Shown here piece by piece: positions 33,601 to 45,900 of a DNA stretch of 64,000 bases. Source of the DNA: Antitrichia curtipendula (lineage: Eukaryota; Streptophyta; Bryopsida; Hypnales; Leucodontaceae); assembly GCA_951230915.1 (NCBI GenBank), contig OX579635.1, forward strand, positions 37,510,001-37,574,000, read 5' to 3'. The notes under the pieces are model-generated. The model saw only the letters and a program-made list of their open reading frames with translations, searched no databases and was not told the DNA's origin. How positions within the stretch are numbered: position 1 is the first letter of the stretch; the number at the start of each line of letters is the position of its first letter. The translations under genes and the position numbers were made by a program.

Positions 33601-34577
33601 AGCCGCAACTTCTTTTGAACAGGCAATTGTGACATCACAAGTTACGAAAGCTTAAGGCTTGCCATAGGCTTTTTGAGCCACTTTGAAGGACATGTAATAA
33701 AGCTAATTGTTGTTGTGCTTTTAGGTCATGTTTTTGAGCTATTGCAGAATGGGAAGTCAACTACCAATTTGCAACATATAACCAACTGCATTTATCTAGT
33801 GAAGGACAATTTCATTGACTCTTTTCACCACAAAAACCACGACTACCACATAAACATTCAGTAGTTGGAACATGTGAAAAATGCCAGGTCGACTACTACA
33901 ATAGCAATTGGAGCAGCAAGCAAGATCTAAGGAAGGAAGGAAGGAGTACTATCTAATTGTAACACAGACCTAATTGTGCCAAAAAATATATATATGACGT
34001 CACTTCGATTTCTGAAGAATGAAAATGAATAAAAGCTTTTTTTTGACGATTGTGTTACATTTTATATCAACAACTGAAATCTTAAAAAGTGTCTATAAAA
34101 TACTCAGGTGAAGTTACCTTACAAACATTCCTTCTCTCCAAAAACGAACCTTTTTTCATGAAGTACATTTGTCCTCGAGAATGTGTTTCGACAAGCCTCC
34201 ACTTTCCAAATCTCGAACGTGTGTACTCCACATGGGATCACGGTACCGTTGCAAGTTGCATGAAAAGTTGTTTGTCCAGGAATCAAATTGTTTTCACGCT
34301 AACTTTGTTCAGCTGGGTGATAATAATAAGTCTCATCCTTTCCGGGTAACAAAGACTGAATACACTTTAAAAAGTTAGCATGCAACTCAATGCTTGACAA
34401 ACAAGCAATCCAAGAGTAAAAAAAAAATTGATTCATGATACACAGATGAGGCAGATGCGAGAATATTTTTTGTTATGTTAGCTTCATCAGAATTTCAGGC
34501 CAAGAATCATAAGGTAAGCATCGGTTTTTTTGTTTTATTTTTGAAACAAACGGCAAGTAAGCATTGTTTTGAATCAG

Positions 34578-34860
34578 GGGATATCCCCAACTTCTCAAGC
34601 TCCCTGAGAGGTCCGGAGACCCATTAGATAAAAGTGTGACTGTTATTAAGTACCCGTCGAACTCGGCCCCAACTCCCGAGATGTCTGAAAAAGAAAAAAG
34701 GACAACTGCCATCGTGCTTGCCGTCTCTCGTGTGATAAAAAAGAATAACATACAGTTGCGAGTTGGAGAGGCAGCATTGGAAAGACTTGCGAGAGGTCTT
34801 CCCACTTCCCTCCCTGTCAAGTACCCTCGAAGCCCCTTTAGAAAGGACACTGGGAGTTAG
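34578..34860 (+). CDS. Probable last exon of an unrecognised gene
   Basis: After an acceptor-like TTTTGAATCAG, an open frame of about 94 codons ends at TAG (34858-34860). It reads GYPQLLKLPERSGDPLDK near its start and KKNNIQLRVGEAALERLARG in the middle, with coding-like composition in contrast to the AT-rich flanks. A possible upstream exon (34169-34345, basic with CKLH and NCFH, then PFR|GTAACA) is too uncertain to join. No family is recognised. It may be a truncated gene copy isolated among MITEs. Confidence 0.4.
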
Positions 34861-34950
34861 TTATTCCCATTTCGCATTCACCACTTGGCTTGCGTGTTTG
34901 GTTTTGTGCAGGTTGCGTGTGCACGTGGGTTTCTCCCGTGTAGCAACATA

Positions 34951-35255
34951 AGCCATAGGCACCCCCCTCCACAAAATGGCACCTCCAAAATGGCACCTGA
35001 CCTTAAAAAAGTGCCATCTACAGGTTGTGTACATTTCCAAAATCAGTTATATGTACCTATTTGGATGGAGCGCTTTTCAGAAACAAACTTTTTGACCCTT
35101 AATAACTTTTGCATACGGTGTCCAAATGCCACGTTCTCTGGTGCGTTGGAACCCTCCTTTCACTTGCCAACAAGAATATATATGAAAATCTGATCAGTCT
35201 AATAGTAGTAACTAGGCGCAGTAACAAAAAGTGTCGGTTTTGGGTGTACCCACCT
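34951..35255 (+). mobile_element. MITE with AGGTGGGTACACCC-type end, copy 1
   Basis: Left ATAGGCACCCCCC, right TTTTGGGTGTACCCACCT. Nearly collinear and highly similar to 48758-49029 across its length. The left end contains a small duplicated AAAATGGCACCT. It directly abuts the next element with only TG between, a likely mutated shared TA. Confidence 0.75.
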
Positions 35256-35257
35256 TG

Positions 35258-35586
35258 AGGTAAAAGGCTCGAGGATAGTTCGGGCATTAAGAACCGCCCA
35301 CCTGTAAAATGTACACAATTTGTACATGCTGTTTTTTCATAGCGGCTTCACTCATGTACAAACAGTGTACGTTTCAAGGGTGGACGATTTTGGAGCCCTA
35401 TGTTAGTTCAACTTCAAAATTTCATAACTGATTTCAAAAAGCTCCCAAAAATATGAACGACTTAGATTAGATGCCAAATCCACTTTTTTTTCAAGGAAAA
35501 TTCACTGAAAAATACTTCAAGTAAAGTTTCGCCTTCCCAAAATTCAGTTTCAGCTTTTAGGTGGGCAATTTTTGGACCTATTACCT
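35258..35586 (-). mobile_element. AGGTAA-family MITE, copy 3
   Basis: AGGTAAAAGGCTCGAGGATA at the left, TTTTTGGACCTATTACCT at the right, then TA (35587-35588). Inverted relative to copies 1, 2 and 4. Confidence 0.8.
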
Positions 35587-35589
35587 TAA

Positions 35590-37383
35590 GCACGGATGAG
35601 CCCGAGTCTTGAGGCGAGTAGGGTCACCGAGAATCACCACTTTAGCATTGAGCATGACGGTAGTACTTGTGTTCATTCTGCACTAGAGTAGTCCAATTGC
35701 CGATACATATGTCACATTAAAAATAAGAGAGGAGGTTCCAACCAACATTTTTTTTGCGGGGGCGAAATTTCACCAATTCTGACAAAACTAAGCAAATATC
35801 TTGACGTCCCTCCAAATTTGATGCAATGGCATGCTGTCAAGAACACAAGAGCTATATTGAAAAAAATGTTGGTTCAAACTCACCAACATATGCATTTTAT
35901 TTAGGGGTTGGAGTTGCGAGCGCACAAAGCAAAACAACAACCCAATGCCTTCAATCACCCATTTTTGATGCATCTACTGGACCTCCTATCTACATCAATG
36001 ACCCACCATTTCAGCAAGGTGTTAATAACTCATATTTTTTGGGCAAGCAATTGGGTGCGGAGTGATATACTGCTCATATCTGTTTATTGATTTCTGCACC
36101 AAAATTGTGCTTGAAAATTCATGTCAATTTAAGTTCTTATCGGATTACTAGCTATGATTCCATTTGTATTTGAATCCACTAAATTTATTCTTTCTTTGAA
36201 AGAAATACAAGCAACAATAAGCACATTCATCATAGAATAGCCAAATTGAAAATCTAGGTGGTAAATAATAGGCTAGTCAACCTTACAATCCAATGCATTG
36301 GAGTTATGTAGGCTTACCCATTTCTATAGTCAATCACAAGTCTTGTAGACCCTAAGGGCTAAAGGGTTGTTTTACACCTAGTGGCTTGGCCAATTCCCCT
36401 TGAGGCCAATTGCATGAAATTTCAACCTCTTTGGGGCTAAAGGCCGTCCTCAACTATTCATTAGAGTAAGATTATAACAAGGGTCAATTCTCCCATATGT
36501 AAAGGCCTTGAGGTCAAGAAGCCGAGCTGATTCAATAAAACCTAGAAATGAAAGAGAGAGAGGGGCTAAAATTTTCAAGGCCACTCTATACCTAGAGGCT
36601 GGACCAATTCCCTTTGTGGTTGATTGCACAAAATCCAAAGGATTTGATTTGCTGAAAAAAATAATATTTTAATTAAAATCTGACATTGTCCCCAAGTTCA
36701 AAATTGGCCTATCATTTTTAGTGCAGCCAATTCAACAAGCTCAAGCCATGTCAGATCATGCCTTTTCAAAATTTGAAATTTAATCCACCAAATTGGCCTG
36801 GCCTCTAGATGTAAAGGGATTTGGGGACCAATTTCAGCGTTTTGTACAATCACAAGTGAAGATTTTTGGCCTTAGACACAACAAATTGGCCCAACTTCCA
36901 AATATAAAGCGGTCCTAAGTATCTCATTCACTCATAGAAGATGATTTTTTTTTCCATTTTTTCAAACATCGTATGCAACAGTAACAAAGGTTTATATTTT
37001 AATTGGTAGATGACCTACAGCTAACACTCGAACAAATGATCAGGTGATAAAACGTTAATTACATACCCTCCAAATTGTTGTGTACATTATTCTCGAAACC
37101 ACCCCAAAATTTAGAAAAAAAACAAGGAGTCTTTTTGTCTGGTTGGAGGCCAAACTTGCAAGAAAGCAAAACTATTCAGTGCCGGTGGACTCAATCATGG
37201 GCGTATAAATAAAAACACTTATATGTATCTATGTCTTTCAGTATCTATAGAAAGTATGTTTGCAAGTACCTTCTTCATATTTAAATGGTAACTCATTCAT
37301 TCAATTTTTTTTAATGATGCATGAAAGGCTCTGGACAAGGATATTTGAAAATGTAAAATGCACACGGCATGCAAAAGGTACGG
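35590..37383. other. Intergenic DNA with weak coding-like and repeated segments
   Basis: Around 35820-36065 an 80-codon plus frame (MACCQEHKSYIEKN start) looks slightly coding-like but has no known motif and competes with another open frame. At 36360-36900 a motif like TGGCCAATTCCCNTTG recurs directly and inverted several times. Nothing else is recognised. Confidence 0.3.
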
Positions 37384-37559
37384 TATGCAATTGCACCTAA
37401 CTGTGACCCGTCTCTAAAACCAACCCTACAAATTCTTATCTATTAATAATGTATCGTCTCAATTCACGAGTTAAGTATCTAGGGTTCATTTTGAGTACAC
37501 TTGTTTTCAGCTTTTTTAAAGAATTCAAAGTTAATTCATACAATGTCTAAAAATGTATG

Positions 37560-38492
37560 TTAATCCCTAAAGGATCAGCATGCATTTTTTGGCAGTATAG
37601 AAAATTTGGATAGGTATATGTGATTGGAGATTTTCATATTTTTGGCTGAAATTTTAATAAAAACTATGTGCGAGGAATATTTTTCATATGCAGTAAATTT
37701 CATGACATTTGGAAATACGAGTCAAAAATTATGGTCTAATATGTTACTTTTTTTTCTTGGCCAGGCAGTCCAGGCAGATCAAAAAAATCACTTTTTTCAG
37801 AAACAAAAGTTTGAAATTGGTTTTCTAGAGTTATATATACGTGGAAAGATTTTAACCATTCCATTTCGACCAATGAGTAAAAAGTTATGAGGAGTTTTAG
37901 TTTGCGGGTAGTTATGGAATCTCTACTCTGAAATAATCTTTGAAGTCCTTTATCTTACTCAATTTTCAACATTTTCTGGAAAAAAAAAATCATAGGATGT
38001 AGATTGTTTATTACAACATTTTGACCATTGGGATTGTCATTTTCCAATTCCATACCTAAATTCTTAACAATTTTGTATTTTGAATCATTCTCTACTTTAT
38101 TCTACTTACTAATTTTTTCCTATATGTTGTACAATTCCAAATGATGTGAAATTTTTTAAGCATGTAGACAACTTGTCTAGGAAAATGAATTTTAAAAAGC
38201 ACCACCATTTTGGACATTTTTTCATAGAAAAGTGAGCTTCTAAAGTGCAGCTGCCCGGTTTTTTGCAGGGTCAAAAAAACAATTTCAGTGATTTTGAATG
38301 CTTATATCTTGCAATCCACGCGGTGGAAATTTCTGAAAATTTTACCACATGTTCTCAAGTCAGCATACTACAAGATCCTACGGTTATATGTGTCAAAAAT
38401 GTTTTTTTTTTCAAAAATTTGGTACTTGTACTAAAAATGGCAGTTCTTGGGCATTTTCGGTGAAAACATAGTCATGTAACTTTAGGGGTTAA
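37560..38492 (-). mobile_element. TTAA-bounded element, family B copy 2
   Basis: TTAATCCCTAAAGGATCAGC to AACTTTAGGGGTTAA. Its right part (GGTGAAAACATAGT) is the inverse of the left part of 23034-23724. Longer (933 bp) than copy 1. An 88-codon frame inside has no transposase features. Confidence 0.8.
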
Positions 38493-38592
38493 GAGAATGT
38501 GAAATCCCATTTTGACTTTCAACAACAAGATCCAACAAGTGATTAGATAGTTTAATAATAGGAATCAAATTGAATTGCTCACTTGGATAGAT

Positions 38593-39178
38593 TTAACCCC
38601 TAGAGTCCCGCTTGTCCCCTTGGGGGACAATTTGGGTCCGGGTAGGTTCTTATTGTCTTAATTTGAAGTGATTTTTTTTTAGATTTTTTGCAGTTGTTTA
38701 GCTTTGCAAGAGCTTTGTGGATATACAATTTTTGTTTCAATTGGCTGCTGGATGAAAAAGTTACGGCCTATTGAGCAAGAATGGAGATGGGTGGGCAGCC
38801 TAAAAGAAATTTAAAAAAGTCAAAATAATTTTTTTTGAATTTTTTCCTAAAGGATTATGTTTTTATCTATACGTAAAGCTTTGGTTCGTTCTATTTGGAC
38901 TAGGGATGAGAAAATTATGGGCAATCTTAGTTTTTCGGGCAATTTAAGCATCTTCTTGAAAAAAAACTTTTTGTTCAACTTTGAATGTTAATATCTTCCA
39001 ATCCGTATGGTCAAATTTGATGAAATTTTTACTACAGGATCTCAGACAAGTTAAGTACAAGATCCTACTGTTAAATTCCCCCAAAACCAAAAAAATTGGT
39101 TTCTTTAAGTGAATACAACAAAAGTGATAGTTTTGAGTGATTTTTGGCAGAAAACACCCTTGGGGCTTTAGGGGTTAA
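38593..39178 (-). mobile_element. TTAA-bounded element, family A copy 5
   Basis: TTAACCCCTAGAGTCCCGCT to GGGGCTTTAGGGGTTAA, 586 bp, inverted relative to copy 1. The subterminal hairpin is perfect: TTGTCCCCTTGGGGGACAA (38612-38630). Confidence 0.85.
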
Positions 39179-39190
39179 GGCGTTGTAACC

Positions 39191-39933
39191 TATTTCAAGT
39201 ATGTTGGGTAGTAGGGGTTTTTTGGGTGCAAAAAAGTGCTCGCTTTGACATATTGGTTCTACCCTCCAAATTTGCTCAAGTGTTGTGAAGGCTTGTGGCA
39301 ATTACTATTCTCCCCCCAAAATGTTGTTTGGTAGGATCATTTCTTCACATTCAACCCTTAAATGTTTGATGTGTAGGTTTGGATGGAATCTTAGCATGTA
39401 GAAACCTCAATGCAAGGCTCTCATAGACTTTCATGTTCTAATTGTGTACGTCTCGCGTAATCAATCAATATGCACTCATACCTCTTTAATTTGACCAGCT
39501 CTTCAATGACATTCTAGGATACATTGCATACTTGCCACATGTAACACTCTCTGTCTCAAACTGTTTTCTTTTTGGTACAAATGTCGGTGTTGTTTTTGAG
39601 GCAGTGATGATTATGCAAGCATGTACCTTCATTGCAACTCCTTTATACAAAATGTTATTTTTATGATGCATACGTCAAATGCTGAAGTTGCCCACAGATA
39701 TTCGAAATGACCCATCATACAGTAAACAAAAAATGTAACACACGAGTAACTTCCTGTTACTCAATATCTTTTTGATTTAGAAATATAAATGAGGAAAATA
39801 AGATCCTGTTGTTACATTCTATGGCGACCTTTGGGTCCCATGAAAAAAAACATAATACAAAAGTAACGTATCTGCTATCATTGAAAAAGTAGAAAGCAGG
39901 TCTCTCAAAAAGGGACTGAAGGTAAGTTTTAAA
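39191..39933. other. 3' flank of the TPR-protein gene
   Basis: Between the MITE cluster and the stop codon of the minus-strand TPR gene. Probably includes its 3' untranslated region. No other gene recognised. Confidence 0.35.
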
Positions 39934-42900
39934 TCATCCCCACCAGTCTCTGAATCCCCTTGAAGTGGATGGGTCTTTGGGTTTCTTAGGCTCTTCTTCC
40001 TCATACTCCTGAAGTTCCTTCAACTCCACTACACAAGCTGCAACAGCTCCTCTTGCTTGACCGTAGTTGGGGTCCAGACGAAGCGCTTCCTGAAAAATCT
40101 CCTTGGCCTGGCCCAGTATCCTTTGTCGCTCTTTGCTTCCCAGAAGTCGAAGGCGAGATCGGTCCCGCATTGCTAGCCCCCAGTTTAACAAAGCTGCGAA
40201 AATATTACAACCATTATAAGGAAATTCCATTTCCATAGCCCTTATTGGCCTCATGGCTGCAAAGAGGATTGCAACAAACCAAAGAATGTACTATTTGGAT
40301 AGCAGATGAAAAACTTATAAGGCTTCAAAGTCTTACTGGTAATTGGTCTAAAACCAACACAACACAAGAAGAAACTCCATTTCCATAGTCCTTTGGGACT
40401 CGTGTTAGCGAAGAGGATTGTAACACACCAAAGAGTGTATTATATGGATACCAGATGGAATAGCTATTAAGGCTTCAAAATCTTATTGGTAGATGGTCTA
40501 AAACCAACACAACTTCTGATGTTAAGGTGATGTACATTCACAATATAAAGACTTCTTAACATATTTTACCAGGTAGCATTGATCCCCAATTCACTATTGA
40601 AGGCCCAAGATATACAGGAAGATATATCCCTTTGTGTGACCCAAGGAAGTTAGGTCTCATCTGTTGGAAGAACATGAATTCCTAGAGACCTGGTCTCTCT
40701 TCAATTTAACTGAGCCTCCTACAACTTGTGAATAATGATATGGCACTCACTGTGCAAGATGAGTGTTGAATTTAGGTCACAAAAGATGTGGGTTCCTTAA
40801 AAGGAGCATATAATTTTTGCCACCCTCTTCATAACCATTAGATTGCCCCTTACTAATCACCATATGTCTACACACGCTCAAGATCACCGAGTGGGGCAAC
40901 CTAGTGACTGCTCGTAGGGTGGGGTCTGGAATACTATTGGAAACAAAACTACTGTTAATGCAAAAGATTTGGTCTGCTGTATCTAGTGAAACCGACATAG
41001 CAGCATGTGATCTTTGTGTGAACCTAATGTCTATAGTAGGTCACTGTCAAGCTCATGCGATGATTTAAATACTTACCTCCTGCGGCGTACGAGTCACTGA
41101 GTCCAATCATTGCTTCGAATTTGTCTATGGCAGCTAGGAAGACTTTGTCTGCATCTTGAGCTGCTGTCTGATAGAACAAACACCAAAAAATCAATGAAGT
41201 TCATGAGTTTACAAAGTTTATGAAAATAAAACATCTTCTACTGAGGTGACAAAGAAGTCCTAGCGAAGGATTTTACTCAAAATGAAAACGTTTCTGTGTT
41301 CATAGGAGGCAAACAGACCCCAATAGAACTGGTTCATAATTTGAAGTATAAAATGCGTTGCTAGTTACTTAGCCAACAAATAAAGACTGAGAATATTAAA
41401 TGATATGAAAACTACAAGGACAAACTTCTGCAAGGTATCCACCTACTCTATTATGACCTTGTAGATCTCTTTCATATGACCTTCTCTAAAAAGACATTTC
41501 AGAATATCCAGAACCCTTGCCACACTATCATTGACTGTAGCACACTTGTCACATTCAAATAATGTCTCAGTCCTTAGTTTGGAACTCCAGGCAGTCAGAT
41601 TACCTTAAAAGAGGTCAGGATGTGTTGTGAGTTCTGAAAGTAAAGAAAAAATGAATTTATCAACCGTACATACAGCTTAGAATAGCTTACTGAATGTCCA
41701 CGTTGCCAATGAATAGACTAATTTTGACGGTTATGGTAACGAACCTCTCCACCCTCCTCAGCAATGAGCTGGCCCCGGAAGCAGAGCGCCAGCCCCCAGT
41801 TGTACAAGGCGCGCATGTCGTTTCGATCCATAGAAAGTGCTAGACGATATTTTCGACCAGCTTCCACAAGCAATTGCTCACATTCCTCGCCAACATCTTG
41901 CAAGGTCAACTCCAAACTCTGTCACATGAGCCCACATTTGATCACCTCTTAAGTGAGTAGGTGAGTAAGGGCGTTACAACCCTAAAACAAAGGTACGCAA
42001 TCACTTTCGCTTGGCCTAGAAGAACACGCTTGCTTACTTTTTCATTGTCATGTCATCTTTCATGTGCCGTTAAGGATGCCTGAAGCATGCCCAAGACAAG
42101 AAGGCAACTTGCTGATTCGCTAGTGTGGTAGCCTACTGTTCTAATAGTACAATGACAAGCGTCCACTTGTCACCATTCCTTAGTGTCGTTTTCCTCAGGG
42201 TGGGTTCAGTGTGCGTGACTCAACAACGCTTCGTACATTTCCATAGTATGCCAATAAAGAATACAATTGCAATCCTCAAAGAGAGCCTAGAATCCCGGGA
42301 TTGTTCAACTACTTAGAAATTTCTCCTCCATCCTACAAAGAAAACATACACTTGCGAATGCATGAAAGAAATGAGTAAAGCTAAAAAGGAATAGGTCAAT
42401 TACAGACCAGCTTTTCCTCCTCAGCCTCCTTGAACGCTTGCCTTTTCAATGATTTTGAGGGCGGCTCTGGCAGCATGCTTCGAAGATTCTGACTGAGCCG
42501 CAACTTGAGCTCTCCGTGTAGCAAGAGAGTATTGCCCCACAAGCCAACCGCTACAAGACTTGATGGCCTGAGGACAGATTCCATGCATGTTAAAACTGGA
42601 TTGTTTCCACGAAAATCGTCTATGGTTTATCACATCTTTGCAGGTGAAACAATAGAGTATTGAGACTGTTCAAGCAGGGCTTTAGGATGGCTTTCTAAGA
42701 TGTACAATACATTTGAAAGTAAGTACTTGGAGTCCTGAGAAATACCTGTTATACTTCATGTTTACAAGGGCTGACATAATAGCTTTTAACTTTACCCACT
42801 TTCGCATATTATTGACAAACAAGTGCAATTTTCTTCACTGATTCAGGTGATATAAAATTCGGCCCCATTCGAATTATGCATTTCAAATTGTGGTCACTTG

Positions 42901-45900
42901 AATTGTTCATTTTCAAACCACAAATCCCTGGTCCTTTAGGGGGCAACATCCAAATCTCATGAACAGTTCTAGAGTAAAAGCTTTACATACCTAACTCCAA
43001 CAGCCTTTTCACAGAGTTCGGCAGCTTCATACAACATGCGTTCTGCTACACCCACTTCAATACGACCTTCAAGGCCCTCCTTCCCCTCCTTCAACAAAGC
43101 CTCCACTTCATCAAGTATCTTCTGGAATCCTTCATCATCTGACTTCGGTTCAGGAAGATTGCGAAAACTTTCGGTTCGCTCTGAAGGATATGAAGGACTT
43201 CCACGAGATGGTCTTCTATCTTGAGATGTAGGTGGCTCAACCTCTCTGTCCGAATCATTTGCGGTACCTGAACTTCCAGAGGATCCCTGCCGTCTCTTGC
43301 TACCGTTCCCTCCTGCAAGAATAAACTTACGTCAAATCGAGCAGATTCTTGTCATGCTTTACAGCTCATCTGAAATATTCATGATCTCTCAAACCATCAA
43401 GAGAGAGATAGTAAGCAGATACTATTCACAAGTTCTCAGGCACCGCAATTGAGCTTGAGAAGCGATTACTAGTTGCTAAAAGGTACCTACACCTAAAGCA
43501 TCCAAATAAGCATTTAGGCGTGCTTCCTGTTATTAGACTGTCTTCATCTTCGTTGAGTCTTGTTGAAAGAGGATTCCAACGCATCTTACCTCGTAATTTT
43601 TGGACACCGTTTGAATAAATTACGAGCTTTCAAAGCGCTGATTATAGGTGTATCCGAGTCGAACATAGACTCTCATGTTCAGACCATGTACAATTTAGGC
43701 AAGAATCTAGAGGGGTTGCCGTTGGGTAAGAGCAGCAATTAGGTGTAGTTCCTTAACATTTCTTGCTCAAAGTTACAGTTCGGTACAGGACTTCTACTGC
43801 CATGTCACTACTGCCATGCCACTACTTCATAAAGACTAGTACCTTCGTTAGTGTCAGTGGAGCTGCCATTCCCACCAAAGTCCGCATCTGAAGCATCAGA
43901 AGAACCTTCACGCCCCCACCTTTGGCCATAATCTGCTTTGCTGGAAGACTTGATTCCTTCACTGCCTTCAGGGCGAGATCCGCCTCTAGGACTCCGCTCT
44001 TGTCCATCATATGATAACACGTCCAGGCCACCTTGTGGCCGAGCTGCTCCTCTGTTGACATTAACACCTGGTCATTTCATAATGTCAACGGGAACAAGAG
44101 CAGGTAAAGAAAACCTGCAAACCGACGTCTATAGGGAACGGAAGGCAGCGAAGTCCTATCCAAAGTATAGAGAACCCTAATCCATTTATAAAACCAAGGT
44201 CAATGAGGTCAACCCTATTATTTCACAAAAAAATTATTAGACCCACAGTGGGACAGCCTACACAGCTATTCTGACCTCATCACAAACCCTACTTGCTCCG
44301 TTCCGTAGAGGTTTGTGATTTACGAGGATCTTCAAAGAACAATCTCAAGCAAGGATCAGGGTTCTTCATCTGTGGGGTCTTCAAAGCCTCAGATTTGGAG
44401 GAAGAAACCCTATAGTTTGCTTCTCCAGGTCCTCTATGCCGGGTTTCCTCCTCCAGGTACACTAAACTACAAACTAACCATGACGAAGACATACCGCTCA
44501 TATGAAATCAAAGGACTTCAAATAACTCTCTTCCAGACCCAAAACCTCACACAAGATTACCCAAAATCATAGCATGTGTGAAGGAGAACCAACCTGCTAA
44601 CACCCACACGGTCATTCACTCCTCCATACTCATCTGACCTACTGTTGTTTCCTACTGATCCAGAGACACCATACTTCTCTTTGCGCAAGACTTTTGAAGG
44701 ACTCATCTCAGAAACATTCGTTTCATTTTGAGTCCAAGCATTCGGTTGTGTAGCTTCATCAGAAAAAGCAGCGGACGTCTCTGTGCCACTCATAATCCTT
44801 TTCAACCTAAGAGCGTCCGGTTTAGAAGCAAGTCCAAGAGTTGTAGGAACCGCTCGGTAACCCTCCGAACCGTCCAATTCATATTCATTTGAACTGCCTA
44901 TAGCTTCCCAAGATACTCTCGAAGTTTGTTCCCCCTGAGCATCAGCCTCATTGTAAATTTTCCCTCTTCTCGGTGCCGCCTTGTTCCTAAAAACATCATT
45001 ATCTTGAGCTCCACTAGGTACAGGAGAAGCCTGAGCAACATTTTCCACGGGGTTCCTTGCAGTTGGGACTGCTACAGTCTTCTTTGACTGCAATACATAT
45101 TTGTCATCTGCTTCTGGAGCCCTGAACCCTGCATCTTGAGATAACAACTCCACAGGTGCATTATCCTGCTTTGACTGAATTTGATCTCTAGTTTCAGGTA
45201 CGCCATCTTCTAGTGGAGCCCTAGCTCCCACATCTTGGAAGAAAAACTCCATGGGACTATCTCCAGTCTGCGCTTTCGAGAATTTTGAGCGTGCGGATTG
45301 ACGATTCTCCCTGATGCTTCCAACTTCAAATGTGACGTCCACGGGTCTACTATCAAGCAGCAAAACTCGATCCCCTCTACTGTCATAGAGGATAGTAGAG
45401 GGTAGTGCTTTACTATCATACTCTGACGTTGAACATACATCCACTCTGTTTGATGTCCGAGAATCCTCTGAAGGTTCACATCCTGAAATTGCAAGTGTAT
45501 ACGTTAGCCTAACATAATGGGAACTCGAATATTCACAAGTATTTTAAAATTCATAAATTCATCATAAACTCAGATTAGAAACGCTAGTACGTTCATCACC
45601 AAACGCAAAACCACAATCTCACCTTGCGGCTTAACTTCATTTGCACGCCTGTCCTTAACAAAAGCGTCCTCCCACTTCAACTGTATTCCGGTTTCATTTG
45701 AATTCCGAATCCTGTACGTTCCACTCTGTCTTTCCTCCACATCAGTAAATGCAGAGATGACCGTAACATCTTTTTCCACGATCTTGTTATTTTGTGACAC
45801 TTCAGATGTGGGTTTTTTAAAACTAGAAACGTTATTAGAGGTCTCCTTTTCCAGAGATGATATCTTATTATCTAGGTTTGCAACCACCATAGTCAAGTGC

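Larger units (their letters stand above)
37386..39190 (-). mobile_element. MITE of the ACACCTAA family containing two TTAA elements
   Basis: Left end TGCAATTGCACCTAACTGTG after TA (37384-37385); right end GGCGTTGTAACCTA. With the two TTAA elements (37560-38492 and 38593-39178) removed, about 285 bp remain, matching 60930-61990 inverted (ACAAATTCTT, ATTCATACAATGTC and AACAAGATCCAACAAGTGAT blocks). Confidence 0.7.
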
